Shown here: positions 34,612-43,584 of the stretch, piece after piece
How the letters are laid out: every line of letters begins with the position of its first letter
How positions within the stretch are numbered: position 1 is the first letter of the stretch
NCBI RefSeq assembly: GCF_014651835.1
Contig: NZ_BMXQ01000001.1
Span: forward strand, 2,764,120 to 2,828,119
From: Pigmentiphaga litoralis
GTDB lineage: Bacteria > Pseudomonadota > Gammaproteobacteria > Burkholderiales > Burkholderiaceae_B
Direction: 5' to 3'
DNA length: 64,000 nucleotides
Made by a program: the position numbers and the translations under genes
Notes under the pieces: model-generated
Databases searched by the model: none
What the model was told of the DNA's origin: nothing
Seen by the model: the letters and a program-made list of their open reading frames with translations, nothing else

Positions 34612-36360
34612 ATGGCTCACACCATCGAAACATCCGTACTGATTGTGGGCGCGGGTCCGGCCGGATTGGCTCTGGCGCTTGACCTGGGTTGGCGAGGCAT
34701 CGACTGCATCGTTATCGATCAGCAAGACGAGATCAGTACACTGCCGCGCGCCGCGGGACTGACATGGCGCACGATGGAATTCTGCCGCCGCTGGGGCATT
34801 GCCGACCGCGTCTATCACGCGGGGTTTCCGCGCGACTACCGGATGGACATCGTCTATTGCACGAGCCTGACTGGCCACGAACTTGAGCGTGAACAGTACG
34901 AGCCGCTGGGCGGCCGGGCCGCGCCGCCGTTTTCGCCGCAGGATCGGGAGCGGTGCCCACAATTGCTGTTCGATCCGCTGCTCGAAAAGGCGGCACTCGA
35001 ACATCCGAGCGTATCCATCCGTCGATTGCATCGCCTCGAAAGCTTTGAAGAAACGGACGGCGGCGTCATTGCGTACGTCCGGAACCTGAAGCAGAACCAC
35101 GCGCACGACTTTACGGGCGACCGTCCCGAGACGCTCGGCATCGGCAGGCCAGAAACGATCGATGACACCATGACCGTGATCCACGCAGACTATATGGTGG
35201 CCTGCGACGGCGTCGATAGCAGTGTTCGCAATGCGCTGGGCATCGGTCTCGACGGTACTCCCTTGCTCAACTATACGATCAGCCTCCTGATCCATTCGCC
35301 ATGGCTGCAGCGTCATCATGATATGGGCGAAGGTGAGCGCTACATGCTGGTGGGTCCTACCGGCATCTGGGGAAACCTGACGGTCGTTGATGGTCGCAAC
35401 GAGTGGCGCCTGTCGCTGACGGGCTCTGCGCAGAAAATCGACCTGGAAAATACCGATACGTCTGCAATCGTGCGACGGTGTCTGGGTCGCGACGATATCC
35501 CGTTCGAGGTCAAGGCGTTGTCGCCATGGCGCCGCCGCGAAGTTGTCGCATCGCAGCTTCGCCACGGTCGGATTTTCATCGCAGGTGACGCCGCCCATGC
35601 CATGTCGCCAACCGGCGGATTTGGCATGAACACCTCGCTGCAAGACGTTGTCGACCTTGGCTGGAAACTGGAAGCCGTATTGACCGGCTGGGGTGGCGAG
35701 CATTTGCTCGACACCTATGATCTGGAACGTCGGCCCGTGGGTAAGTGGTTCGTCAGCGCGGCAACCAGCCTTTTTCGGCCATGGCTGCTCAAGTTGGACT
35801 ATTCGAAGATCCTCGATTCGACGCCCGACGGCGAAGCGACTCGGTGCGAAGTCGGCAAGACGCTGAAAGAAGTCATGCTGCCGGAGTGGGAGATCGCCGG
35901 CACCGCGATGGGCTATCGCTATGAGGACTCACCCATCTGCGTGCCCGACGGGACGCCCCCTCCGGATGCAGACCCCGTCAACTATGTCCAGACGTCGCGG
36001 CCAGGGTCACGCGCCCCCCATGCCTGGCTCGGCGATGGCCGGTCCACGCTTGATCTGTTCGGTCGAGGCTTCGTGCTGTTGCGCTTCGGCGGCGCCGATC
36101 TGGATGTGTCTCGGCTGGAAGCCGCCGCCACTAGGAGGGGGATGCCGCTGCACGTGGTCGACATTGCAGATGACACGATTGCGGCGCTTTACGAACGTCG
36201 GTTGACGCTTGTCCGGCCCGATGGCCATAGCGCATGGCGGGGCGACTCACTGCCCGAGGACCCGCAAGCACTCATCGACGTCGTGCGTGGCGCTCGTCGG
36301 CCGAGAACCCACTCGGTTTCGGCCGTTGACACCGACCAGACCGCGCTGGCGCCTTTATGA
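34612..36360 (+). CDS. FAD-dependent aromatic hydroxylase, MhpA/phenol hydroxylase type
   Basis: Group A flavoprotein monooxygenase, 582 residues. FAD-binding GAGPAG (13-18), DG motif VACDGVDSSVRNALG, GD motif IFIAGDAAHAMSPTGGFGMN, then a C-terminal thioredoxin-like domain (about 440-560) as in MhpA and phenol hydroxylases. This is larger than NicC (6-hydroxynicotinate 3-monooxygenase), which lacks that domain. A decarboxylative or plain hydroxylation giving 2,5-dihydroxypyridine would fit the downstream enzymes, but the substrate is not known. Its stop overlaps the nicD start. Confidence 0.88.
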   Translation: MAHTIETSVLIVGAGPAGLALALDLGWRGIDCIVIDQQDEISTLPRAAGLTWRTMEFCRRWGIADRVYHAGFPRDYRMDIVYCTSLTGHELEREQYEPLGGRAAPPFSPQDRERCPQLLFDPLLEKAALEHPSVSIRRLHRLESFEETDGGVIAYVRNLKQNHAHDFTGDRPETLGIGRPETIDDTMTVIHADYMVACDGVDSSVRNALGIGLDGTPLLNYTISLLIHSPWLQRHHDMGEGERYMLVGPTGIWGNLTVVDGRNEWRLSLTGSAQKIDLENTDTSAIVRRCLGRDDIPFEVKALSPWRRREVVASQLRHGRIFIAGDAAHAMSPTGGFGMNTSLQDVVDLGWKLEAVLTGWGGEHLLDTYDLERRPVGKWFVSAATSLFRPWLLKLDYSKILDSTPDGEATRCEVGKTLKEVMLPEWEIAGTAMGYRYEDSPICVPDGTPPPDADPVNYVQTSRPGSRAPHAWLGDGRSTLDLFGRGFVLLRFGGADLDVSRLEAAATRRGMPLHVVDIADDTIAALYERRLTLVRPDGHSAWRGDSLPEDPQALIDVVRGARRPRTHSVSAVDTDQTALAPL

Positions 36361-37160
36361 GTCGCCTTCGCTACGGTGCGCACGTGCATGCCAACGGCAT
36401 CCGGCAGCACTATTTGCGTTTCGGCGACGGTCCGCCGTTGATTGTCATTCCTGGAATCACCAGCCCAGCCGCCACCTGGGCGTTTGTGGGCGAGCGCCTG
36501 GGCGCGTCGTTCGACACGTATGTGCTCGACGTTCGAGGCAGGGGACTCTCTGAAGCCGGACCTGGCCTGAGCTATTCCCTGGATACCTACGCCGACGACG
36601 TCAAGGCGTTTGCCGCCGCGCTGAACCTGGACAGCTTCTATCTGATCGGCCATTCGATGGGCGGACGGATTGCTGCGCGGACCGCACATCGTGGCGGTTC
36701 GATCCAGCGCATGGTCCTGGCGGATCCGCCCTTGAGCGGGCCGGGTCGGCGACCGTATGTGCTGGGGCTGTCTTTCTATCTGGATACCCTGCGCAAAGCC
36801 CAGGCCGGATTGCTAAGTGCCGAACAGGTCCGCCTGAGTTACCCAAGGTGGAGCGACGCACAGTGCCAGACCCGCGCCGAGTGGCTGCACACGTGCGACA
36901 TCACGGCGATCACAGAGACGCACCGAGGTTTCCAGGAAGACGACATCCATGGCGATATCGCGGCGCTGGCGATGCCTACTCTGCTCATGGTGGCCGGCAT
37001 CGGGAACGTGATCACCCCCGACGAACTTGCCGAGGTCCAAGGCCTTCAACCGGAGCTGGCGGTGGCGCACTTGCCTCAAGCCAGTCACATGATTCCCTTC
37101 GATGACCTGGAACGATTTGCGCATGTGACCGAAGGCTTCCTTTTGCAGGAAGCGTCCTGA
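36357..37160 (+). CDS. nicD: N-formylmaleamate deformylase (NicD-like)
   Basis: Alpha/beta hydrolase that removes formate from N-formylmaleamate, between NicX and NicF. Very similar over its length to what I recall of P. putida NicD: ANGIRQHYLRFG, VIPGITSPAATWAFV, TYVLDVRGRGLS, the nucleophile Ser100 in IGHSMGG, LADPPLSGPGRRPY, RAEWLHTCD and the C-terminal ASHMIPFDDLERF with the catalytic His. 267 residues. Coupled to the flavin hydroxylase by ATGA overlap, the last gene of the operon. Maleate isomerase (NicE) is not in the window. Confidence 0.9.
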   Translation: MSRLRYGAHVHANGIRQHYLRFGDGPPLIVIPGITSPAATWAFVGERLGASFDTYVLDVRGRGLSEAGPGLSYSLDTYADDVKAFAAALNLDSFYLIGHSMGGRIAARTAHRGGSIQRMVLADPPLSGPGRRPYVLGLSFYLDTLRKAQAGLLSAEQVRLSYPRWSDAQCQTRAEWLHTCDITAITETHRGFQEDDIHGDIAALAMPTLLMVAGIGNVITPDELAEVQGLQPELAVAHLPQASHMIPFDDLERFAHVTEGFLLQEAS

Positions 37161-37189
37161 CGCCGATAGTTGGCGCTTACCGAGTGCGC

Positions 37190-38737
37190 TTACCGGGTGC
37201 GCAGCTTCAAGGCGACGCCACAGAACATCGCCCCCAGCCCCAGCATTGTCAGATCGAATCCCGCCAGCACCCAGTCGCCGTCCATGATCGTCCTGCCCAG
37301 ATGACGGTTCGTGGTCATGGCGTTCACCAGTGGCAGCAGGCAGAACATCCCGGCTGCGACGAGGCTCTGCTCTTTCCAGAGCTGGCCCAGCGGCCGCAGT
37401 GATGCGTGAAGGGCCATGATCAGCCAAGCCAGGAACAGCACGTCGACTTCCAGCGATGCGCGGGGTTTCAGGTCGACAGGGACCAGGCGATTCGCCCAGA
37501 AGTACGCCGCGATCGCGATTGGCAAGCCGATGATGGCGGCCACGTTCAGGCGTTCGACCAGGCGCAGGCCAGCATGGCTGACCGGCCGTCCGCGGTCGGC
37601 GCGTTGCCGCCGCTTCACGACCCACAGCACCATGCCGGTCGCGATCATGGCGGCGCCCAGCAGGCCGGACAGCACGTACAGCAGGCGCAAGGCAGGTGGT
37701 GCGAACTGGCCTTCGTGCAGCCCCAGCATCAGGTCGCGGAAGGCTTTCGGGCCGGACTGCCAGGCGTGGCGTTCGACAAGCAGATCGCCCGAGATGCCGT
37801 CGTAGGCCAGGATGTCGGTGGCCCGCATCGGCCCGGCCGAAAAGTCGCCGACGACGATGACGCGTGCGTTGGCGTCGAAGGGATTCTGGATGTCGAGTGC
37901 GGCGATGGGCGCGTCGCTCCAGCGCCGGTGTGCGTCCATGGCGATGCGTGCCAGGGGCAGCAAGGTCGCCCCCCTGTTGGACGCTTTGGCCGGCGCCAGC
38001 GGCACGAAGACGTCATCCAGGAACGCGCTGCGGCCGGTGTCGCCTGGCCCATACCACGGAGCGACGATCAGGGGCATGAGAGTGAACATGACGAATACCA
38101 GCCCCGAGTACGTGATCATCAGCTGGAAGGGCAAGGTCAGGACACTGACGGCGTTGTGCGCGTCGAGCCAGGATCGCTGGCCCTTTCCATAACGGAAGGT
38201 GAAGAAGTCCTTGAAGATTTTCTTGTGCACGACGATGCCGGTGACCAGGCCGATCAACATGGCCACGGTCGCGATACCGACGATCCACTCGCTTGCAGTC
38301 TGGGGCAGGTAATGCAGCTTCCAATGCATCTGGTAGAGCGTCTGCCCGCCTGCGGTGTTGCGGGTGGGTAGCTCGGCGCCGGTGGTCGGGTCGAGGTAGG
38401 CCGAGCCGGATGTCTGGGCAGGCAATGCCCCCCGCGGCGCCTGCCAAGACACTTCCAAATACGGCGCATTCCGATCGATCGGCAGCGTGATGCTCCACCG
38501 CCGCGCGCCGTGCGCGTGCTCGGACAGGTACGCGGTGGCCAGGCGGATCGCCGCGTCTGTCTTCAATGGCGTCTGCGAAACGGTCGCCACCGGCAGCTCA
38601 GGCCGCATCCACCGATCGATCTCGGTATCCAGGTAGCCCGCGGTGCCGGTGATGAACATGAAGTATAGCAGCCACCCGACCAGCACGCCCAGCCAGGTGT
38701 GCAGCCAGGCCATTGACTGGCGGAAGGCGTCTTTCAT
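37190..38737 (-). CDS. PepSY-domain membrane protein of the iron operon
   Basis: 515-residue inner-membrane protein of the PepSY_TM family (FoxB/PiuB-like), likely a ferric-siderophore reductase. Membrane segments near 14-36, 155-178, 200-222, 350-372 and several toward the C-terminus. Histidines in WLHTWLGVLVG, MHWKLHYLPQ, DAHNAVSV and LGLHEGQF are probable haem ligands. It is coupled by ATGA overlap to a 43-codon ORF upstream, which is itself coupled to a DUF3649 gene. Different in length and loops from the PepSY protein at 19830. Confidence 0.85.
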   Translation of the reverse strand: MKDAFRQSMAWLHTWLGVLVGWLLYFMFITGTAGYLDTEIDRWMRPELPVATVSQTPLKTDAAIRLATAYLSEHAHGARRWSITLPIDRNAPYLEVSWQAPRGALPAQTSGSAYLDPTTGAELPTRNTAGGQTLYQMHWKLHYLPQTASEWIVGIATVAMLIGLVTGIVVHKKIFKDFFTFRYGKGQRSWLDAHNAVSVLTLPFQLMITYSGLVFVMFTLMPLIVAPWYGPGDTGRSAFLDDVFVPLAPAKASNRGATLLPLARIAMDAHRRWSDAPIAALDIQNPFDANARVIVVGDFSAGPMRATDILAYDGISGDLLVERHAWQSGPKAFRDLMLGLHEGQFAPPALRLLYVLSGLLGAAMIATGMVLWVVKRRQRADRGRPVSHAGLRLVERLNVAAIIGLPIAIAAYFWANRLVPVDLKPRASLEVDVLFLAWLIMALHASLRPLGQLWKEQSLVAAGMFCLLPLVNAMTTNRHLGRTIMDGDWVLAGFDLTMLGLGAMFCGVALKLRTR

Positions 38738-38865
38738 GGCGCGGAGGCCGCGTGCAGCGACGCGACACGGCGGGTGCCAGGGAGCCCCCTGCTGCGAGCC
38801 TTGATTTGGCCCTTGGTTCGGTCTTTGACCTGGGCCTTGGTTCCGCCTTTGATCTGGCCCTTCAT
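38734..38865 (-). CDS. Small lysine-rich ORF with 24-bp internal repeat
   Basis: A 43-codon frame starts with an ATG that overlaps the DUF3649 stop (ATGA, 38865-38862), and its stop overlaps the PepSY start (ATGA, 38737-38734). The first half is made of three 24-bp repeats encoding KGQIKGGT, KAQVKDRT and KGQIKARS. No homology recognised. It may be a real micropeptide, a translational bridge between the two flanking genes, or chance. The double overlap is the main argument for translation. Confidence 0.45.
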   Translation of the reverse strand: MKGQIKGGTKAQVKDRTKGQIKARSRGLPGTRRVASLHAASAP

Positions 38866-39128
38866 GTGACCCACCCTACGACCGCGCCCGTCACCAGCGC
38901 AACCCCACACAGACCGATCCACGCCGCACGCGCGCTCCGCGCGCCAAACGCCCACATGACGGCGGCGGCATACACGACGAAGCTGAATTGCATGGCGGCC
39001 AGGGCGGCATCCACGCGGTCCCATCCCCACCCGGCAGTCAACGCCACCGGCACAAGGTTGGCCACCGCGTAGCCGCCGACCACAGCCGCCAGAGCGCGCC
39101 ACACTACGTCGCGACGAGCGGGCGCCAT
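38862..39128 (-). CDS. DUF3649 small membrane protein
   Basis: 88-residue hydrophobic protein with three predicted helices (about 12-30, 34-56 and 65-86) and the pattern RALAAVVGGYAVANLV, AAMQFSFVVYAAAVMWAFGARS, which fits DUF3649 proteins commonly found with TonB receptors and PepSY proteins in iron loci. The ATG at 39128 gives the family-like N-terminus; the frame is open to 39209. The function is unknown and the location suggests an accessory role in siderophore uptake. Confidence 0.75.
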   Translation of the reverse strand: MAPARRDVVWRALAAVVGGYAVANLVPVALTAGWGWDRVDAALAAMQFSFVVYAAAVMWAFGARSARAAWIGLCGVALVTGAVVGWVT

Positions 39129-39175
39129 CAAGCGAACGTCCCGCCTGATGCGCCATGCCGTGGCAGCACACGGGT

Positions 39176-39299
39176 GCATCGCACCGCGCATTTGTGCCTG
39201 GGCGCACACTCATGCCGGTCCGCGCTGCATGCGGCCCCTCTACCCACATCACGAGCGCATGGCACCGCGCACCCGTGCCGGTCCGCAACGCATGCAGCC
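39176..39299. repeat. Imperfect direct repeats ahead of DUF3649
   Basis: 39176-39199 and 39256-39279 match at about 20 of 24 positions (core GCACCGCGCA), and the block with TGCCGGTCCGC at 39213 recurs at 39276. The repeats fill most of the gap between the receptor stop and the DUF3649 start. Confidence 0.5.
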
Positions 39300-39353
39300 A
39301 TGCTGGATGCGGCCCCGCGGCATGCGCCCCGTTCACCCGCGCTCATGCTGCGC

Positions 39354-41852
39354 TTAAATATCCGCCGACAGCGACAGCAGCAGCGTACGTGGCGCCCCGT
39401 ACGTCAAACCCTGGCGAGCGGCTGACATCCAGTAGTTCTTGTCGGCCACGTTTTCGACCGTTGCACGAATCGTGATGGGCGTCTTGCCGGCCACGAACCG
39501 ATAGCGGGCGCCCACGTCAAAGCGCGTCCAACCCGGAATCTGCTGGGTGTTGTCGGTGTCGACGAACTGCGACGTGGTCCGCACGGCGCGTGTGGTCAGC
39601 GTCAGGCCCACCAGAAACGGGGTGTCCCATTCGGCGGCGGCATTGAACTGAAAACGCGGCACGGCCGGCGCATTGCGGCCGTCATTCAGGCCACCTTCGG
39701 TTCGCGTCAGCTTGCCGTCGGTAAAGGCCGCGCCCGCCAGCAAGCGCACGCCGGTTGCCACTTCGCCCTGCGTGACCAATTCCAGTCCGCGATTGCGCTG
39801 CTGGCCATCCACGCCAAAAACGTTGGTGGCCGGATTTCGGTAGCCATTGGCACGCTCGATTTGGAACGCGCTAAGGGTGGTGGCGAACCGGCCAAAGTCG
39901 TATTTGGTCCCGACTTCCATCTGCTTGGCTTTGGACGGCGGGAACATTTGATTGGCGTTAACCGCATCGGCAGGCGCCGTGGGGCCTTGGGTCAAGCCTT
40001 CGATGTAATTGCCGTACACCGACAATACCGGCGTGACTTTGAACACCAATGCGGCAACCGGTGTGATGGCGCTTTTCTTGTAGCTTGGATCGATGCGGTT
40101 TCCCGTGACGGCGTCGAAGTTGGACGACTCGACCTGCTGACGCCGTGCGCCCAGCGTCAACTGCAGCCGCTGGTCGGCCATCGAAATGGTGTCAGCCAGC
40201 GCAATGCTGTTCAACCGCGTCTGCCCTGTCTTCGGGACGCCATCGGCAATGGCGATTTCCGGCCGCGCGTTGAACACTGGCGAATACAGATTCGACGAAA
40301 TCACCGACCCGTTCTGGCGACGCGATCCACTGTTCATGGTCAGGGTGCTGACGCTGGCCACCGCGACGTGCTGCAGGCCGCCGGTGGCGAACTTGCCGCG
40401 CACGCCGCCTTCGGCCGTGCGTGTATCGACGTATTGGTTCAGACGCACCGGACGTCCAATCAGGCTGCCAGCGGCATCTTCAAGCAAGAACGAAGTCTGC
40501 AGACTGGTGAAGTCATAGTTCATGGCCCCTGCCGCACCGTACGCCGTCAGGTTGGGCGAAATGTCGACTTCACCACGCACCGTGGCCGCCAGTTCTTTGA
40601 CATCCCAATATGTCCAGTCGGGCAGAAAGTTCGTCTTGTTGTCGGGCGCGCGGCCAATCTGGAAGCCGCTATCCGGCAGCAGCAGACCGCTGCGCGCGCT
40701 CGTGCGGCGCTTCTGGTAGTTCACGTCGGCTTCAAGACGCACCTTGTCACCCTGATAGTCGACGCCCAAGGCCACGGCGCTCAATGCGGAACTGGAATGA
40801 TCGACCGGCGTGTCTCCCGATCGACGGATGGCATTGAGCCGCACGCCCCATTCCTTGTTTTCGCCAAAGCGGCGGGCCAGGTCCACATGCGTGCCGAATT
40901 GGCCGCCGCCCATGTAGGACAAGGTGACGCGATTCAGCGGGTCGGGACCGGCGCGTTTGGGCACCAGGTTGATCGCGCCGCCCACGGAGCCGGCAGGCGC
41001 CATGCCGTTCAGCAAGGCATTCGGCCCCCGCAGGACGTCGACCCGTTCCACACCGATCAGCGAACTGGAGTCGCGTGGCGACATACCGTACAGACCGTTG
41101 AACGAGATGTCGTAGTTGAACAGCGTAAAGCCGCGGATGTTGAATTCGTCGCGGCCGGCATCGCGCGAGTAGGTGTTGCGGATGGCCGGATCATTCACCA
41201 GGATGTCGCCCAGATTCTGCGCCTGCTGATCCTCGATCAGCCGCGACGTGTATTGCGTCGCGCTGAAAGGCGTATCAAGCATGTCCTTGTTGCCCAGGAT
41301 GCCCAGGCGCGATCCCCGGGACACCTGGCCGCCCGCGTATGGCGCCGGCAGGCCGGAAGCGATTGCGTCGGCGGTCACGCTGACGGCAGGCAAGGTCGAA
41401 ATGGCGGCCGGGCCTGCCGCCTGGCGCTGGATGGTGAGGGTGCCCGGCCCGCTGCGCACCGGCACCAGACCGCTACCACGCAAGGCCGTGTCCAGCGCCT
41501 GCTGCAGGGTCAATACCCCCTGCAGTGCAGGCGCCGTCTTGCCGGCCAGCAGGGCGCCCTCGGCACCGATGGCCACGCCCGACTGACGTGACAAGGCGTT
41601 CAGGGTCTGCGCCAACGGTTGTTCCGGCAACGCGACCGACAGCGTGGTAGTGGGCAACGGGGCGTTTTGCGCAGCTGCGTACCTGGGCGCCGTCGCCATG
41701 CCTAACGCGGCGCTGCATGCCAGCGCGATCGCGCACAGCGAATGGGTCGCGGCGCGATCTGCACGCGGGGTCGAAGGCTTGTTCGAACGCGGGGTGGCAC
41801 GCGGCGCGCGGCCGCATACGGGCAGCGCTGCAAGGGGGTGGTGTCGGATCAT
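39354..41852 (-). CDS. TonB-dependent transducer receptor, FecA-type
   Basis: 832-residue outer-membrane receptor of the transducer class. Signal peptide within the first 62 residues (YAAAQNA), an STN domain (about 68-145; LPEQPLAQTLNALSRQSGVAIG, LTLQQALDTALRGSGL) that contacts FecR, a plug (about 160-300; ALLNGMAPAGSVGGAINLVPK, GFTLFNYDISFNGLYG) and a barrel ending SLSADI. It resembles FpvA/FoxA-like ferric siderophore receptors. With fecI and fecR upstream it forms a cell-surface signalling system. Confidence 0.93.
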   Translation of the reverse strand: MIRHHPLAALPVCGRAPRATPRSNKPSTPRADRAATHSLCAIALACSAALGMATAPRYAAAQNAPLPTTTLSVALPEQPLAQTLNALSRQSGVAIGAEGALLAGKTAPALQGVLTLQQALDTALRGSGLVPVRSGPGTLTIQRQAAGPAAISTLPAVSVTADAIASGLPAPYAGGQVSRGSRLGILGNKDMLDTPFSATQYTSRLIEDQQAQNLGDILVNDPAIRNTYSRDAGRDEFNIRGFTLFNYDISFNGLYGMSPRDSSSLIGVERVDVLRGPNALLNGMAPAGSVGGAINLVPKRAGPDPLNRVTLSYMGGGQFGTHVDLARRFGENKEWGVRLNAIRRSGDTPVDHSSSALSAVALGVDYQGDKVRLEADVNYQKRRTSARSGLLLPDSGFQIGRAPDNKTNFLPDWTYWDVKELAATVRGEVDISPNLTAYGAAGAMNYDFTSLQTSFLLEDAAGSLIGRPVRLNQYVDTRTAEGGVRGKFATGGLQHVAVASVSTLTMNSGSRRQNGSVISSNLYSPVFNARPEIAIADGVPKTGQTRLNSIALADTISMADQRLQLTLGARRQQVESSNFDAVTGNRIDPSYKKSAITPVAALVFKVTPVLSVYGNYIEGLTQGPTAPADAVNANQMFPPSKAKQMEVGTKYDFGRFATTLSAFQIERANGYRNPATNVFGVDGQQRNRGLELVTQGEVATGVRLLAGAAFTDGKLTRTEGGLNDGRNAPAVPRFQFNAAAEWDTPFLVGLTLTTRAVRTTSQFVDTDNTQQIPGWTRFDVGARYRFVAGKTPITIRATVENVADKNYWMSAARQGLTYGAPRTLLLSLSADI

Positions 41853-41912
41853 GGACCTTGTCCTCGGGTGGGTTTCAAGCAGAAGACCGAGAAGTCACCC
41901 CAACCCTGACAA

Positions 41913-42929
41913 CTATTTTTGCTGGCGCAATTCGATGGTGATGGGTTCGCCCGCGGCACGCGTCACGCGCACCGGCAGCATGTCGGGCAGGCCCTGAAGA
42001 AATGCCTGCGGATCCCGCAGCGGAAAGCTGCCACTGACTCGCAGATCGCGCAGCCGCGCCGGGTCTTGCAGCCGGAAGGGTTGCGGCACGTAATCGTTCC
42101 AGCGGGCCAGGGCTTCCGATAAAGGCGTGTTGTCGAACACCAGCCAGCCCTGCCGCCACGCGCCGACGTCATCCGGCGGCAGCGTGCGGCGCACGCCCAG
42201 GCCTTGGCCATCGGCGTGGATCGCTTCACCTGCCTGCAGCACAACCGGGGGACTGCCTGACCCTGTGCTCGCTGCCCCATCCGACACGCCCGCATCACCG
42301 CGCGGCCACACACCCACCCGGCCCTGCGCCACGGCAACCTGCATGTGGCCCTCGCGCGCGCTGACCGTGAACGTGGTCCCCAACACACGCACCTGCCCCC
42401 ATTCGGTCGTGACCGTGAAGGGCCGATCGGGATCATGCGCGACCTTGAAGCGGACTTCGCCTTCCGACAGCCGCACTTCGCGGCGGTTGCGGTAGACCAC
42501 GACCGTGCAAGTGGTCCGCGCTGCCAGACTCAGTTCCGACAGGTCAGCCAAGGTGCGGTCGAGTTGCTGGGCCCTTCCGGTCGACAGGGCCAGCTGTTCC
42601 AGCGGCTGCTGCCAGTACCACCGCCCCCCACCGGCCAGGACTGCGATCACACCGCCCGCGCCCAGCATGCCAAGCGTGCGGCGGCGGCCTTCCCGAGCCG
42701 CCGTCTGGCTGCCTGGCAGGGGAACGCTACTTTGCAGAGCGCTGGCGTCCGTGCTGTCCCACAGGCGCTGCGCCGCCTCAACGGCCTGGGCCTGCTCGGG
42801 GCTGCCCGCACGCCAACGGGCAAGTTCATCGCGCGCAGCCTGCGCCACCTCGGGGGTCGCCTTGTGCGTGCGGCCGACCAGCAGCAGGGCCTTTTCGATC
42901 AGGGCGCGAGACCGCGGGTTGGAACTCAT
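41913..42929 (-). CDS. fecR: FecR-type anti-sigma/sigma regulator
   Basis: Single-pass inner-membrane regulator that passes the signal from the receptor to FecI. Cytosolic DUF4880-like part (about 10-60; LARWRAGSPEQAQAVEAAQRLW), a membrane segment (about 84-103; GMLGAGGVIAVLAGG), the periplasmic FecR domain (about 115-240; VRLSEGEVRFKVAHDPDRPF, VRVLGTTFTVSAREGHMQVAVAQG) and a C-terminal STN-like domain (LSEALARWNDYVPQPFRL). 338 residues from the ATG at 42929. Located 58 bases after fecI, 60 bases before the receptor gene. Confidence 0.9.
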   Translation of the reverse strand: MSSNPRSRALIEKALLLVGRTHKATPEVAQAARDELARWRAGSPEQAQAVEAAQRLWDSTDASALQSSVPLPGSQTAAREGRRRTLGMLGAGGVIAVLAGGGRWYWQQPLEQLALSTGRAQQLDRTLADLSELSLAARTTCTVVVYRNRREVRLSEGEVRFKVAHDPDRPFTVTTEWGQVRVLGTTFTVSAREGHMQVAVAQGRVGVWPRGDAGVSDGAASTGSGSPPVVLQAGEAIHADGQGLGVRRTLPPDDVGAWRQGWLVFDNTPLSEALARWNDYVPQPFRLQDPARLRDLRVSGSFPLRDPQAFLQGLPDMLPVRVTRAAGEPITIELRQQK

Positions 42930-42987
42930 GGTCAGGGAATGGAAACGGCAAACGCTACCAAAGTACGCGGGGGTGAGACTGCTGACA

Positions 42988-43464
42988 TCATGGGCGCGAC
43001 GCCGACACGCCGGCGCAATCCAGGATGCCACGCATGACATGCCGCTCGATCGCGGTCACGTTCAGCCCCATCCGTTCGCCAGCCTCCGCGTAGCTGTAGC
43101 CATGCACCCTGACCAGAATGAACACGGCGCGGCGTTTGGGCGGCATGACGGCTAACCGCTGGATCAGGCGATCGAGCTGTTGGCGGGCGATCACCTGCCC
43201 TTCGACCGATGGCATGCAGTCGGCGGAGACCAGCCCCAGCGTGTCCAGGACCCGCTGCTCCGCGGCCCGCCGCGCGGCTGCCGTGGCGGCAATGTTGCGG
43301 CCCGCGCGATACAGCAATGCGCGGGGCTGCAGAACGGCGCCGCCCGAGTGCTGCAGCGCATAGATGCGCGCGTAGGCTTCCTGCACGACGTCGGCGGCGG
43401 AATGGCCATCGCCCGACTTGCGCGTGAAATACCGTAGCAGTTCTCTGTAGTAACGCTCGGGCAC
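42988..43464 (-). CDS. fecI: FecI-type ECF sigma factor
   Basis: ECF sigma factor for iron uptake. Region 2 is ELLRYFTRKSGDGHSAADVVQEAYARIYAL, broken by the usual VQEAY motif, and region 4 has LAVMPPKRRAVFILVRVHGYSYAEAGERMGLNVTAIERH. The frame is open to an ATG at 43539, but that codon lies inside a Fur-box palindrome, so I prefer the GTG at 43464 (158 residues). The ribosome-binding site is weak. First gene of fecI-fecR-receptor-DUF3649-PepSY. Confidence 0.85.
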   Translation of the reverse strand: MPERYYRELLRYFTRKSGDGHSAADVVQEAYARIYALQHSGGAVLQPRALLYRAGRNIAATAAARRAAEQRVLDTLGLVSADCMPSVEGQVIARQQLDRLIQRLAVMPPKRRAVFILVRVHGYSYAEAGERMGLNVTAIERHVMRGILDCAGVSASRP

Positions 43465-43524
43465 GGAGATACCTGGTGGTTGGTGAAGGCAGTGGCGCTG
43501 GCCTCCGTAAGGACGCAAGTGTAT

Positions 43525-43543
43525 AGCAATGATTCTCATTCTT
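43525..43543. promoter_or_regulatory. Fur box upstream of fecI
   Basis: AGCAATGATTCTCATTCTT contains the hyphenated palindrome AATGAT-T-CTCATT and matches the 19-bp Fur consensus at 13 positions, 61 bases before the chosen fecI start. It implies repression by Fur-Fe(II) of the whole five-to-six-gene operon. Confidence 0.75.
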
Positions 43544-43584
43544 CATCCTTGCAGCGTTGCGGATGAGCCACCTCTCACGCAATA

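Noticed and set aside
34612-36360. Calling the flavin hydroxylase NicC (6-hydroxynicotinate 3-monooxygenase)
   Set aside because: It is about 200 residues longer and has a C-terminal thioredoxin-like domain of the MhpA/phenol hydroxylase type, which NicC lacks.
43539-43539. ATG at 43539 as fecI start
   Set aside because: It lies inside the Fur-box palindrome and the added 25 residues are not FecI-like.
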